Positions 7,567-17,600 of a DNA stretch of 64,000 nucleotides are shown in pieces (position 1 is the first letter of the stretch; every line of letters begins with the position of its first letter). The DNA lies in the NCBI RefSeq assembly GCF_013393325.1, contig NZ_QJRC01000095.1, positions 682,001 through 746,000 on the forward strand. Reading direction: 5' to 3'. Source of the stretch: Pseudomonas hunanensis. GTDB taxonomy: Bacteria > Pseudomonadota > Gammaproteobacteria > Pseudomonadales > Pseudomonadaceae. The notes below the pieces were generated by a model. That model saw only the letters and a list, made by a program, of their open reading frames with translations. It searched no databases and was not told where the DNA came from. Made by a program: the position numbers and the translations under genes.

Positions 7567-7699
7567 AAGAACGGGTGCAAAACGTAAGCATTTTCCCGAT
7601 TGTCCAGAAAACCTCACCTACACTGCTTCAAGTTCGATGAAGGCGGCCATGCTGCAAAGCAGCGGCCTACCGGCAGTCTCTTGCCCACAGGAGATCCTC

Positions 7700-9190
7700 A
7701 TGGATGCCATTGATGGATTGATGACTCGGATGGTCACCTGTCTGAAGCCATGCCTGCTAGCCACAACCATTGCCTCTTGTACTGTCTTAACCGCGCAGGC
7801 AGCTACCGAACCCTTAGGCGGGCAACCCCCAGCGGGGGCCACCCCTTCGGTGAAGGACTTCGATTACCAGGTCAAGTACCAGCGTGCGTTCGAAGCGATC
7901 CTCTGGAACATGCCGGCGATTGCCATCTACTCCTTCCGCCGTGCTGCCGAAAAGGATCTTGGCTACAAGGACAATGACATCATTGCCTATTCGGCAACGG
8001 CTACTCCACAACTTGAAGCCATTACTGCCAACAGCACCACGCCTTATATCGCGGCCTACACGGACCTGCGCAAAGGCCCAGTGGTTCTCGAAATCCCGGC
8101 AGCCTCTGCGGACGGTAGCCTTTATGGCCAGGTGGTGGACGCCTGGCAACTTACTATCGCCGATGTAGGCCCGGCAGGGCTCGACAGAGGCAAAGGCGGC
8201 AAGTACCTGTTCACTGCACCTGATTACAAAGGCGAAGTGCCCAAGGGCTATATTCACGTGGCCTCGCCCAACTACCGTATCGCCCTGGCGTTTCGCTCGG
8301 TGCCGCCCGCTGGCAAGACAGCCAAGGACGCTTACGAATATGCCAAGCGCCTGCGCATGTACTTCCTGGCTGAAGCCAAGTCGCCACCGCAGCAAAAGTT
8401 CATCGACCCTGCCCATGAGCGCTACCCGACGCTGCCGTTCTACGACGAACGTCACTTCGAAGACATGCACGCGATCATGAGCGTGGAGCCAGTGCGCGAA
8501 CACGACAAGGTCATGATGGGCATGCTGTCGTCCCTGGGCATCGTCAAAGGCAAACCTTTCGCACCGGACGAAACCGCCAAGAAGGCCATGCACCAGGCCG
8601 CGATCGATGCCTGGTTCTTCCTCCAGCAATGGTTCGACACCGAGATGTCCAAGCGCGTGTACTGGCCGGATCGGCACTACGTCTCGCTGTTGCAGCCAGA
8701 TGCCAATCACAAGTTCACGTTCATCTACGAAGATCGCATCGACCTGCTCGAACGGGCAGCGGAGTACTTCTGGTGCACTTACATGCCTAAAGTCCTCAGC
8801 GCCTCACCGGCGACGTCGTACCAGATGGCGATGGCCGACAAGGACGGCAAACCACTGGAAGCCGGCCAGCTCTACAAGCTCGATGTGCCCAAGGACATGC
8901 CGGTAAAGCAGTTCTGGGCGCTGACGGTATATGACCGAGCCACCTTCTCGTTCATCTACAGCGACAGCAACCGCACCACGCTGTCGTCGTTCGACGTTGA
9001 CAAGATGAAGAAGAATGCCGATGGCGGCGTGACGATCTATGTCGGGCCGACGGCCCCGCAAGGCGAGGAAGCCAACTGGATTCCCACCTCCGGCAAGCGC
9101 CCATTGCCGGCCATGCGCTTCTACGGTCCCACCGAAGCGTTCAACAACAAGACTTTCAAGTTGCCCGACTTCGAACGGGTAATCCCCTGA
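7700..9190 (+). CDS. DUF1254/DUF1214 domain-containing exported protein
   Basis: 496 residues from ATG 7700, preceded by AGGAG. An N-terminal signal peptide ends near TAQA/ATEP (residues ~31-35). DUF1254 spans roughly residues 70-200 (FEAILWNMPAIAIYSFRRA, then GPVVLEIPAASADGSLYGQVVDAW). DUF1214 is C-terminal (FWALTVYDRATFSFIYSD ... ANWIPTSGKRPLPAMRFYGPTEAF). The family is periplasmic or outer-membrane associated in many proteobacteria and has no proven biochemical role. It is followed 63 bases later by a second DUF1254 gene, likely in one operon. Confidence 0.85.
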   Translation: MDAIDGLMTRMVTCLKPCLLATTIASCTVLTAQAATEPLGGQPPAGATPSVKDFDYQVKYQRAFEAILWNMPAIAIYSFRRAAEKDLGYKDNDIIAYSATATPQLEAITANSTTPYIAAYTDLRKGPVVLEIPAASADGSLYGQVVDAWQLTIADVGPAGLDRGKGGKYLFTAPDYKGEVPKGYIHVASPNYRIALAFRSVPPAGKTAKDAYEYAKRLRMYFLAEAKSPPQQKFIDPAHERYPTLPFYDERHFEDMHAIMSVEPVREHDKVMMGMLSSLGIVKGKPFAPDETAKKAMHQAAIDAWFFLQQWFDTEMSKRVYWPDRHYVSLLQPDANHKFTFIYEDRIDLLERAAEYFWCTYMPKVLSASPATSYQMAMADKDGKPLEAGQLYKLDVPKDMPVKQFWALTVYDRATFSFIYSDSNRTTLSSFDVDKMKKNADGGVTIYVGPTAPQGEEANWIPTSGKRPLPAMRFYGPTEAFNNKTFKLPDFERVIP

Positions 9191-9253
9191 GCACTGCCTA
9201 CAACCTTGGAAAACCAAACCACAGGGGCTGGCCCGCTGGCCCAAGGAGACTTG

Positions 9254-10549
9254 ATGAAACCCATGGTGCTTGGAGCAGCCCTGCTTTCGCTTGCCGTGCC
9301 GGCCTTCGCACAGATCCCCGACAAGCTGGCGGAAGATGCCTACATCTATGGTTACTCCATGGACGAGGCCTACAAGTTCTTCTATGAGACGGCAGTCAAG
9401 ACCAACACGCCGCTCAATCGCTTTCAGAACATCCGCCACCTGGCCGATGACACCTACGTCGATCACCCGACCATCAACAATGACACGCTGCACTTGATGG
9501 GCTGGCTGGATATCGCCGCAGAACCCGTGATCGTCAGCGTTCCGGACATGGAAAAAGGTCGTTACTGGATCCTGCACACCATGGACATGGGCCATTACAC
9601 GACGTCCATGATCGGCTCCCGCACGCGGGACACCAAAGGCGGCCACTTCATGTTCGCCTCACCCCAGTGGAAGGGCACGGTGCCCGATAGTGTCACCGAA
9701 GTGATCCGTGTCGAGTCCAACCTGGTTAAATTGATGGGCAGGATCATGTCCACCGGGCCTGAGGACCAGAAAAAGGCGCTTGCCTACATGGATGACTGGA
9801 ACGTCCGTACGCTTTCGGCCTACCTGGGCGAGCCCGGCCCAAAAGCCAAGCAGCGCACTTACCCCGACCCAGCCAAGACCAATTGGCTGCAACGGGTGAA
9901 CTTCGTGCTGTGTGACGGCAACATGGGCCAGGCCGACAAGAAATGGCTCGACCAGTACAAGTCAGTCGGCGTCGAACCCTGCAAAGAAAACTTCACCAAG
10001 GAGCAGCTGGCAGCTGCGAAGAAGGGTGAGGAACTGGGCATGAAGCACATCAAGGACCTCGCTCCGAAGATGACCGACGCCGGCAAGCTGCTGGGCACCC
10101 GCGAGCAGTTGGGTGACGGCCCCCGTGACCTGTTCGCCGAGGGCACCTACATCGGCCAGTGGGGGCTGCCCCCAGATGAAAGTATCTACCTGCGCACCGA
10201 GACCGCTGCCGACGGTAAGCCGATCAATGGTGCCAATGGTAAGTCGTACGCCATGCACTTCAAGGCGCCCGAGGTCAGCCAGTTCTGGTCCTTTACCGTC
10301 TACGCCTCAGACAACCGCCTGATGGCCCACAACGCCATCAATCGCCATAGCCGCGGCGACCGCACACTCAAACCGGATGCCAATGGCGAATACACCATTG
10401 AGCTGAGCGCCAAGGGTGAAGAGAGCAACCCCAATTACCTGCCAATTCCCGAAAAGGATGCCTACATTGTCTTGAGGTTGTATGGCCCGAGCAAGGCAGT
10501 GCAAGGCGGCGGGTACAAGTTCCCGCCCGTCGAAGTGACCTCGCACTGA
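9254..10549 (+). CDS. DUF1254/DUF1214 domain-containing exported protein (second copy)
   Basis: 431 residues from ATG 9254, which has AAGGAG six bases upstream and is immediately followed by a textbook signal peptide (MKPMVLGAALLSLAVPAFA/QIP). The mature protein opens LAEDAYIYGYSMDEAYKF, typical of DUF1254, and ends with DUF1214 (FWSFTVYASDNRLMAHNAIN ... NYLPIPEKDAYIVLRLYGPSKAV). It is about 65 residues shorter than the upstream copy and clearly divergent from it, so the pair is not a recent duplication. Function is unknown; the tandem arrangement suggests related periplasmic roles. Confidence 0.85.
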   Translation: MKPMVLGAALLSLAVPAFAQIPDKLAEDAYIYGYSMDEAYKFFYETAVKTNTPLNRFQNIRHLADDTYVDHPTINNDTLHLMGWLDIAAEPVIVSVPDMEKGRYWILHTMDMGHYTTSMIGSRTRDTKGGHFMFASPQWKGTVPDSVTEVIRVESNLVKLMGRIMSTGPEDQKKALAYMDDWNVRTLSAYLGEPGPKAKQRTYPDPAKTNWLQRVNFVLCDGNMGQADKKWLDQYKSVGVEPCKENFTKEQLAAAKKGEELGMKHIKDLAPKMTDAGKLLGTREQLGDGPRDLFAEGTYIGQWGLPPDESIYLRTETAADGKPINGANGKSYAMHFKAPEVSQFWSFTVYASDNRLMAHNAINRHSRGDRTLKPDANGEYTIELSAKGEESNPNYLPIPEKDAYIVLRLYGPSKAVQGGGYKFPPVEVTSH

Positions 10550-10950
10550 TTCGTGCGGAGGGTATTGCATTCTCTGGTAAAGGCTTCTGAGGGTGCGCTC
10601 AGGAGCCGTTGAGTTACGCAGACGTCTTCGGGCCTGCCCCTTTCACACCTTGATTGCTCCCTTGACGCAAAAGAAACTTTTTCTAAACACGCAAATTAAC
10701 CCCCGCCCCAGCTGACTGCTGGAGGCGTCTTGTGTGATCAGGGTTAGCCGTTATCAACCCAGAGCTGCCGGTCAGCAAGGATAGCATCAGGCCAGAACGC
10801 TGGAAGACGCTGTGCGTACGCACCGCAAGAGCATGCACCACTGCAATCATCAGGTGCTGGTGCGAAGCCACCTAGCGCGTGCAAGATACTTTCAGCACAG
10901 GCAGGGGCCAACATTATCTTCCGGGCAGCTTTTACAACACAGGCGCTACG
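10550..10950. other. Intergenic region with a hairpin after the DUF1254 pair
   Basis: About 400 bases without a supported gene. A hairpin at 10582-10607 (GGCTTCTGAG and CTCAGGAGCC, one mismatch, six-base loop) follows the DUF1254 gene and may end its transcript, although the T-run is poor. The rest is presumably the promoter and leader of the OsmC gene; I see no clear sigma-70 boxes. Confidence 0.4.
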
Positions 10951-11424
10951 ATGAAAGAACACGCATACGCTGTTACCGTAAACTGGACGGGAAACACGGG
11001 TGAAGGTACTTCCAGCTATACGTCCTACCAGAGGGACTTCACTGTAGAAGGCCTGGGCAAGCCACAAATCCTCGGCTGCGCCGACCCGGCCTTTCGCGGC
11101 AATTCCAATCGTTGGAACCCAGAAGACATGTTGCTGGCCTCGATCTCGGCCTGCCATAAACTGTGGTATCTCCATTTGTGTGCGGTCAACAATGTGAACG
11201 TGCTGGAGTACGTCGACTACCCAGTGGCCCGGATGGTTGAGGGCGATGCACAGCAAAAGGGGCGTTTCAAGGACGCAGAGTTGCGGCCTCAGATCGTCAT
11301 CAGCAGCCAATCGGATATCGACCTCGCGATGCGTCTGCATGACGATGCTCATCATGAGTGCTTCATTGCCAACTCGGTCAACTTCCCCATCAAATGCAGG
11401 GCTGTCATTCACCATCAGCGCTAG
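10951..11424 (+). CDS. OsmC family protein (peroxiredoxin-like)
   Basis: 157 residues from ATG 10951; a 24-codon upstream extension lacks family similarity. OsmC-type proteins reduce organic hydroperoxides with two cysteines. Both expected positions are occupied: SISACHKLWYLHLCAV (first Cys, after NPEDMLLAS) and DAHHECFIANSVNFPI (second Cys). It is cytoplasmic, with no signal peptide. It stands alone between the DUF1254 pair and the copper efflux operon. The N-terminal motif NRWNPEDMLLAS is the standard OsmC alpha-helix entry. Confidence 0.85.
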   Translation: MKEHAYAVTVNWTGNTGEGTSSYTSYQRDFTVEGLGKPQILGCADPAFRGNSNRWNPEDMLLASISACHKLWYLHLCAVNNVNVLEYVDYPVARMVEGDAQQKGRFKDAELRPQIVISSQSDIDLAMRLHDDAHHECFIANSVNFPIKCRAVIHHQR

Positions 11425-11522
11425 ATTCCCAGTGGGTCAGCAAGCTGGCGCATGCCACCGTGCCCGGTATCGCGCCAAGCAACGTTAATGCAGCGCTAAT
11501 CGACTTCGCTTACACTCGCCGC

Positions 11523-11873
11523 ATGAACCGCTTCTTGCGACTGGTTACCCTCTTCTTGCTGGTTATCGCGCTTCCTTTCAACGGGATGGCGGGTATCGAC
11601 TCACCCATAGAACCGTGCCCCATGCAGGCCATGGGTATGCAAATGATGGCCGGCATGGAGCACGACTGCTGCCAGGAGCAAGATCAGGGCAAGTCCTCCC
11701 ATCACGACACCAAAACCTGCAAGGTCGGCCAGGAATGTCGAACGGCGACTGCGCTCCAGGTCAGCATGCTGGAGCCTGTGTTGACCTTCGCTACCTCGCA
11801 CCCTGCCGATACCTATACCGAAAGCCTGGTAGCCAGCGCCCAGCCTGACCACTGGCGCCCTCCTCGGGCCTGA
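11523..11873 (+). CDS. Small Met/His/Cys-rich periplasmic protein heading the cus operon (CzcI-like)
   Basis: 116 residues with a signal peptide (MNRFLRLVTLFLLVIALPFNGMAG). The mature part has a dense run of potential metal ligands: PCPMQAMGMQMMAGMEHDCC, then SSHHDTKTC and GQECRTAT. It ends WRPPRA, like small proteins found in front of czc/cus RND operons. It probably binds copper, silver or another soft metal in the periplasm or acts as a sensor/inhibitor of the operon. It sits about 90 bases upstream of cusC on the same strand. The exact function is not established for this group. Confidence 0.7.
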   Translation: MNRFLRLVTLFLLVIALPFNGMAGIDSPIEPCPMQAMGMQMMAGMEHDCCQEQDQGKSSHHDTKTCKVGQECRTATALQVSMLEPVLTFATSHPADTYTESLVASAQPDHWRPPRA

Positions 11874-11962
11874 TTCCTTCGTAAACCTCACACGATTGTT
11901 CTGCCTTGGCGGCCGAACGATGGCATGCGCGTGCGCGCTGGTTTTTTCGAGGAATCATGCTC

Positions 11963-13216
11963 ATGACTCCCCTACGTTTGCATTCAGGACGGACGCTTGC
12001 GCTCGGCCTGGTAATCCTGCTGCCGACGCTATCGGCGCAGGCCGCTTCATTTTCATTGGACGATGCGCTGCAACTGGCAGAGCGCAATGCCCCTTCGCTT
12101 CAGGCACGCCAGGAGCAGGTGTCGGCGACACGCAGCGCGATCCTGCCTGCGGGTGAACTGCCCGACCCTCGGCTGAATCTCGGGCTGCAGAACCTGCCGG
12201 TGGAGGGCAGTGATCGCTGGAGCACAAGCCGAGACTTCATGACCATGCAGGTGGTTGGCCTGTCCCAGGAAGTGCCCAACAGAGACAAACGCAAGGCACG
12301 GGTCGAAACCGCGCGGGCAGCGGTTGAACGCGCCGATGCCGAGGCGGTTCTGGAGCGTCAAAACGTACGCGCAGCGACGGCACAGGCGTGGCTGGCGGCC
12401 TACACGGTGCAGCGAAAGCTGCAGCAATTCGACGAATTCTACAAAGAGAATCAGCTGCTGACTTCGGCCGTCCACGCCCGCCTGGCCGGCGGAGGCGGTG
12501 CAGCAACCGATGCACTTGCTCCAAACCAGGAAATGGCTCAGTTGGACGCGCAGAAAGACCTGCTGCTAAGCCAGGCGAGCCAGGCGCGAGCCGCCCTCAA
12601 ACGCTGGACCGGCCAGGACGCAGATGTGCAAGCACGCGCATTTCCTCAGTGGGCGGTAAATGCAACTGACTACCTGCATGCGCTACACGCCCACCCTGCG
12701 CTGGCGGTTTATGGCGCCATGAGCCGAGAAGCCGAAGCCCAGGTGCATCAGGCGCAAGCCGAGAAGAAGTCTGACTGGGGTTGGCAACTGGACTACCAAC
12801 GGCGCGGGCCGGCATTCAGCAACATGGTGAGTGTGCAGGTCAGTTTTCAATTGCCCTTGTTCACAGGCTCTCGGCAAGACCCGATGATCGCCGCCCGGCG
12901 TGCACAAGTGCGCCAGCTGGAGGACGAGCAAGACGCGGCCCTGCGGGAGCATACCGCGCAGCTGGAGGCAGACATGGCTGAATACCAGCGCCTGCAGCGT
13001 GCAGTGGCGCGAAGCCGAGACACCCTGCTACCGCTCGCCGAGGCACGCGTGCGTTTGGCATTGGCAGATTACCGAGCAGGCAAATCGGCCTTGAGTGAAG
13101 TGCTCGCGGCGCGGCGGCAACGGGTAGACGCGCGGTTACAGGACTTAGACCTGCAAGGCCAACTGGCAGCGACAGCGGCACGTTTGCATTTCGCGTACGG
13201 CGAGGTTCGGGCATGA
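11963..13216 (+). CDS. cusC: TolC-family outer membrane channel of the heavy-metal efflux system
   Basis: About 417 residues from ATG 11963 (GAGGA nine bases upstream); ATG 11957 is the alternative. The signal peptide ends LSAQAA. Two repeated OEP (TolC) halves of long helices are visible, rich in Ala/Gln/Glu, e.g. LDDALQLAERNAPSLQARQEQV and later ARVRLALADYRAGKSALSEVL. It would form the outer-membrane tunnel of a tripartite CusCBA/CzcCBA pump. Its stop overlaps the start of cusB (ATGA, 13213-13216), so the two are co-translated. Lipobox cysteine is absent, unlike E. coli CusC, so it is probably not lipidated. Confidence 0.85.
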   Translation: MTPLRLHSGRTLALGLVILLPTLSAQAASFSLDDALQLAERNAPSLQARQEQVSATRSAILPAGELPDPRLNLGLQNLPVEGSDRWSTSRDFMTMQVVGLSQEVPNRDKRKARVETARAAVERADAEAVLERQNVRAATAQAWLAAYTVQRKLQQFDEFYKENQLLTSAVHARLAGGGGAATDALAPNQEMAQLDAQKDLLLSQASQARAALKRWTGQDADVQARAFPQWAVNATDYLHALHAHPALAVYGAMSREAEAQVHQAQAEKKSDWGWQLDYQRRGPAFSNMVSVQVSFQLPLFTGSRQDPMIAARRAQVRQLEDEQDAALREHTAQLEADMAEYQRLQRAVARSRDTLLPLAEARVRLALADYRAGKSALSEVLAARRQRVDARLQDLDLQGQLAATAARLHFAYGEVRA

Positions 13217-14676
13217 AAAGTACGTCTATCGGTCTGATCGCAGCCGTTGCATTGGCTCTGGGTGGCAGTGCGGGCTATTGGTTGGCAGCACGCGGGCAAA
13301 GTGCCAAGGCGCCGAGTTCAGAGGAGCAAAAGGCACTTTACTGGTACGACCCGATGTACCCGCAGCAACACTTTTCCGCACCAGGCAAGTCGCCCTTCAT
13401 GGATATGCAGCTGGTGCCGAAATACGCGGGAGGCACCCCGGATGACACACGGCCCGCTGTGCAGATTACGCCGGGTATCCAGCAGAACCTTGGGGTCAGG
13501 CTGGCGACAGTTACCCAGGGTCGCCTTGAGCGCACACTGCAGGTCAGCGGTGTACTGGCCTACGACGAGCGCGACTTCAGTGTGCTGCAAGCGCGAACCG
13601 CAGGGTTCGTCGAACGCACTTACGGGCGCGCCACAGGTGATGCAGTGACCAAGGGGGCACCGCTGGCCGATGTACTTGCGCCAGAATGGGTAGGGTTGCA
13701 AGAAGAGTTTCTGGCGCTGCGCCGTTCGGGTGATGCCGGCCTGCAGGCAGCCGCCCGCCAGCGCCTGTTGCTGGCGGGAATGCCGGCGACGTTGATTGAC
13801 CGGGTCGCACGCAGTGGCAAGGTGCAGGCCCTGGTGACATTGGTTGCCCCCACCGCCGGTGTCATCCAGGCGCTGGAGCTACGCCCAGGCATGACCGTAC
13901 TACCTGGCGCTACCCTGGCGCGCATCAACGGTGTGACCAACGTCTGGCTTGAGGCAGCAGTACCTGAAGCTCAGGCTCAGGGCTTGCGTGAAGGCTTGGC
14001 AGTGCAAGCCGAACTGCCCGCCTATCCCGGCCATGCATTGACCGGCAAGCTGACAGCGCTGCTGGCTGACGCGGACCTGCAAAGCCGTACCTTGCGGCTG
14101 CGCATCGAGCTGCCCAACCTCGAGGGTCGATTGCGCCCTGGCATGACCGCCCAGGTCACCCTGCATCCGGTTGGGCAAGCCGATGACAGCTTGCTGATAC
14201 CTGCCGAGGCCGTGATCCGTACCGGTAAACGCAATGTGGTGATGCTTGCCGAAGATCAAAGCCACTTCCGCCCGATCGAAGTGGTACTGGGCCAGGAAAG
14301 CGGCGGCCAGGTCGCCGTGCTGCAAGGGCTGCAGGCAGGCCAGCGGGTAGTGGCGTCGGGGCAATTTCTTATTGACTCCGAGGCCAGCCTCAAGGGCATC
14401 GAGGCTGCAACTGCGCAAGAGACCCCACTGGTACCTGCACAACCGCCACTGCACGAGGCAGACGGGCAAATTGTGCAGATAGACGGCAAGCAGCTCACCA
14501 TCGCCCATGGCCCTTTCATCACCTTGGGCATGCCTGGAATGACCATGACCTTCCCGGTGGCCGACTCCGTGATGCTCGCCGGGCTGAAAGTGGGTAGTCG
14601 CATTCACTTTGGTATCCGCGAACGTGACGAAGGCATGGTGATCGAGCAGCTCGATGCGCAGGAGAGTCAGCCATGA
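13213..14676 (+). CDS. cusB: Periplasmic adaptor CusB with heavy-metal-binding and fused CusF-like domains
   Basis: 487 residues. After an N-terminal membrane anchor/signal comes the heavy-metal-binding segment YDPMYPQQHFSAPGKSPF followed by MDMQLVPKY (residues ~44-72); its three methionines match the copper-binding set of E. coli CusB. The barrel-sandwich and beta-barrel HlyD core spans about 95-390. Residues ~415-487 form a CusF-like domain with TLGMPGMTMTF, the Met-rich copper site. So the metallochaperone, a separate gene in E. coli, is fused to the adaptor here. It would collect Cu(I)/Ag(I) in the periplasm and feed CusA. It overlaps cusC and cusA by four bases each. Confidence 0.9.
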   Translation: MKSTSIGLIAAVALALGGSAGYWLAARGQSAKAPSSEEQKALYWYDPMYPQQHFSAPGKSPFMDMQLVPKYAGGTPDDTRPAVQITPGIQQNLGVRLATVTQGRLERTLQVSGVLAYDERDFSVLQARTAGFVERTYGRATGDAVTKGAPLADVLAPEWVGLQEEFLALRRSGDAGLQAAARQRLLLAGMPATLIDRVARSGKVQALVTLVAPTAGVIQALELRPGMTVLPGATLARINGVTNVWLEAAVPEAQAQGLREGLAVQAELPAYPGHALTGKLTALLADADLQSRTLRLRIELPNLEGRLRPGMTAQVTLHPVGQADDSLLIPAEAVIRTGKRNVVMLAEDQSHFRPIEVVLGQESGGQVAVLQGLQAGQRVVASGQFLIDSEASLKGIEAATAQETPLVPAQPPLHEADGQIVQIDGKQLTIAHGPFITLGMPGMTMTFPVADSVMLAGLKVGSRIHFGIRERDEGMVIEQLDAQESQP

Positions 14677-17600
14677 TTGCGCAACTGATACGCTGGTCGG
14701 TGGGCAACCGGGTGCTGGTTCTGTTCGCCACGTTGTTTTTGGTGGCCTGGGGCGTGCTCTCGGTGCGTAGCCTGCCAATCGACGCGTTGCCTGACTTGTC
14801 GGACGTGCAAGTCATCATTCGCACCTCCTACCCTGGGCAAGCGCCACAGATTGTGGAAAACCAGGTGACCTACCCACTGACCACCACCATGCTCTCAGTG
14901 CCTGGCGCCAAGACAGTGCGCGGCTTCTCGGCCTTTGGCGACAGCTTCGTCTACGTGTTGTTCGAGGATGGCACCGACCTCTACTGGGCACGCTCGCGGG
15001 TCCTGGAGTATCTGAGCCAGGTGCAATCGCGCCTGCCTGCGTCGGCCAAACCCATACTCGGGCCAGATGCCACAGGTGTGGGCTGGATTTATCAATACGC
15101 GCTGGTCGACCGCCGTGGTGGTCATGACCTGGCGCAACTGCGCAGCCTGCAGGATTGGTTCTTGCGCTTCGAGCTCAAGACCCTGCCTGATGTCGCCGAA
15201 GTGGCGAGTATCGGCGGCATGGTCAAGCAGTACCAAGTGGTGCTCGACCCGTTGCGCCTGGCCACGCTTGGCATTACCCAAGCGCAGGTGACGGATGCCA
15301 TCGCCAAGGCCAACCAGGAAACCGGCGGGGGTGTCCTTGAGCAAGGTGAGGCGCAATTCATGGTTCGTGCTTCGGGTTACCTGAAGACACTCGATGATTT
15401 GCGCGCCATCCCCCTGCGTCTGGCCACCAATGGCGCACCAGTAACGCTTGGCGATGTCGCCACCGTACAGCTTGGGCCAGAGGCGCGCAGAGGGATTGGT
15501 GAACTGGATGGCCAGGGCGAGGCCGTGGGTGGTGTGGTCATTTTGCGCAGCGGCAAAAACGCAAGGGAAGCCATTGCCCGCGTCAAGGAAAAACTCGAAG
15601 CGTTGATGAAGGGCCTGCCCGCCGGGGTGGAGCTGGTTACCACCTATGATCGCAGCCAATTGATCGACCGCGCCGTGGACAACCTGAGCCAAAAACTGCT
15701 CGAAGAGTTCATCGTGGTCGCACTGGTGTGCGCGGCGTTTCTCTGGCACCTGCGTTCATCACTGGTGGCGATCGTCTCCCTGCCAGTGGGGGTGCTGATT
15801 GCACTGATCGTCATGCGCCATCAGGGGATGAACGCCAACATCATGTCACTTGGCGGCATCGCTATCGCTATCGGTGCAATGGTCGACGCGGCAGTGGTAA
15901 TGATCGAAAACGCACACAAGCATGTCGAGGCCTGGCATGCCCGCAACCCGGGGGGCCAGCTGCAGGGCGAACAACACTGGAAGGTCATGACCGAGGCGGC
16001 AGTCGAGGTGGGGCCGGCCCTGTTCTTCAGCCTGATGATCATCACACTGTCGTTCGTTCCGGTCTTTACCTTGCAGGCCCAGGAAGGACGGTTGTTCGCA
16101 CCGTTGGCGTTCACCAAGACCTACGCCATGGCTGCTGCCGCAGGGCTGGCGGTGACGCTGGTACCGGTGCTGATGGGCTACTGGATTCGCGGCCCGCTGC
16201 CAGCGGAGGCGCGCAACCCGCTTAACCGCGGGCTGATTCGGCTGTATCGCCCCGCGCTGGAGGTTGTGTTACGCCGACCACGCATGACGCTGATGGGTGC
16301 ACTGCTGATCCTCCTCAGCAGCCTGTGGCCATTGAACCATTTAGGCGGGGAGTTTCTACCGCCGTTGGACGAGGGCGACCTGCTGTACATGCCCTCTGCG
16401 CTTCCTGGGTTATCCACCCAAAAAGCTTCACAGTTGCTGCAGCGCACCGACCAGCTGATTCGGACCGTGCCCGAGGTGGCCAGCGTATTTGGCAAAGCCG
16501 GGCGCGCCGAATCGGCGACCGACCCCGCGCCGCTGGAGATGTTCGAAACCATCGTGCGCCTGAAGCCGAAAGACCAGTGGCGACCGGGTATGACCAGCGA
16601 GAAGCTGATTGAAGAGCTCGACCGGACAGTTCAGGTACCAGGGCTGACCAACATCTGGATTCCGCCCATTCGAAACCGGATCGACATGTTGGCTACCGGC
16701 ATAAAGAGCCCCATTGGCGTGAAAGTGGCTGGCAGCGACCCCGGGCTGATCGATCGCGTGACACTGGCCGTCGAGCGGGCAGCGAAAACGGTGCCCGGCG
16801 TGACCTCGGCATTGGCTGAGCGCTTGACTGGCGGGCGCTACATCGACCTCGATATCGACCGTCAGGCGGCAGCGCGCCACGGCCTGAACATCGCAGACGT
16901 GCAAGCCATTGTTGCCGGAGCCATCGGTGGTGAAACCATTGGCGAAACGGTTGAAGGGTTGGCGCGCTATCCCATCAGCGTAAGGTACCCACGGGAATGG
17001 CGAGACTCCGCCGATGCACTGCGTCAGTTGCCGATCTACACAGCCCAGGGCGGGCAGATCACCCTTGGTACCGTCGCACAGGTGCGCATCACCGATGGTC
17101 CACCGATGCTCAAGAGCGAGAACGCCCGCCCTTCGGGCTGGGTTTACATCGACGTACGCGGTCGTGATCTGTCGTCCGTGGTGGCCGACCTGCGCCAAGT
17201 GGTAGAGCGCGAGGTGAAGCTTGAACCCGGCATGAGCCTCAGCTACTCCGGCCAGTTCGAGTATCTGGAGCGTGCCAATGCTCGCCTGACGTGGGTGGTA
17301 CCGGCAACGCTGGCGATCATTTTCGTTCTGCTTTACCTCACCTTCGGCCGTATGGAAGAAGCGCTGCTGATCATGGGTACCTTGCCCTTCGCCCTCACCG
17401 GTGGTGTGTGGTTGCTTTATCTGATGGGTTTCAACCTGTCGGTGGCCACGGGTGTCGGCTTCATCGCCTTGGCAGGGGTGGCCGCGGAGTTCGGCGTCAT
17501 CATGCTGCTCTACCTGAACAACGCCTGGGCCGAGCGCCTAGCCAAAGGCGAGCACACGCAAGCAGCGCTGCTGGACGCGATTGGCGAGGGTGCCGTGCAT

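Noticed and set aside
10744..11415. 223-codon minus-strand frame opposite the OsmC gene
   Set aside because: It covers the OsmC gene antisense; the plus-strand frame has both catalytic cysteines and family motifs.
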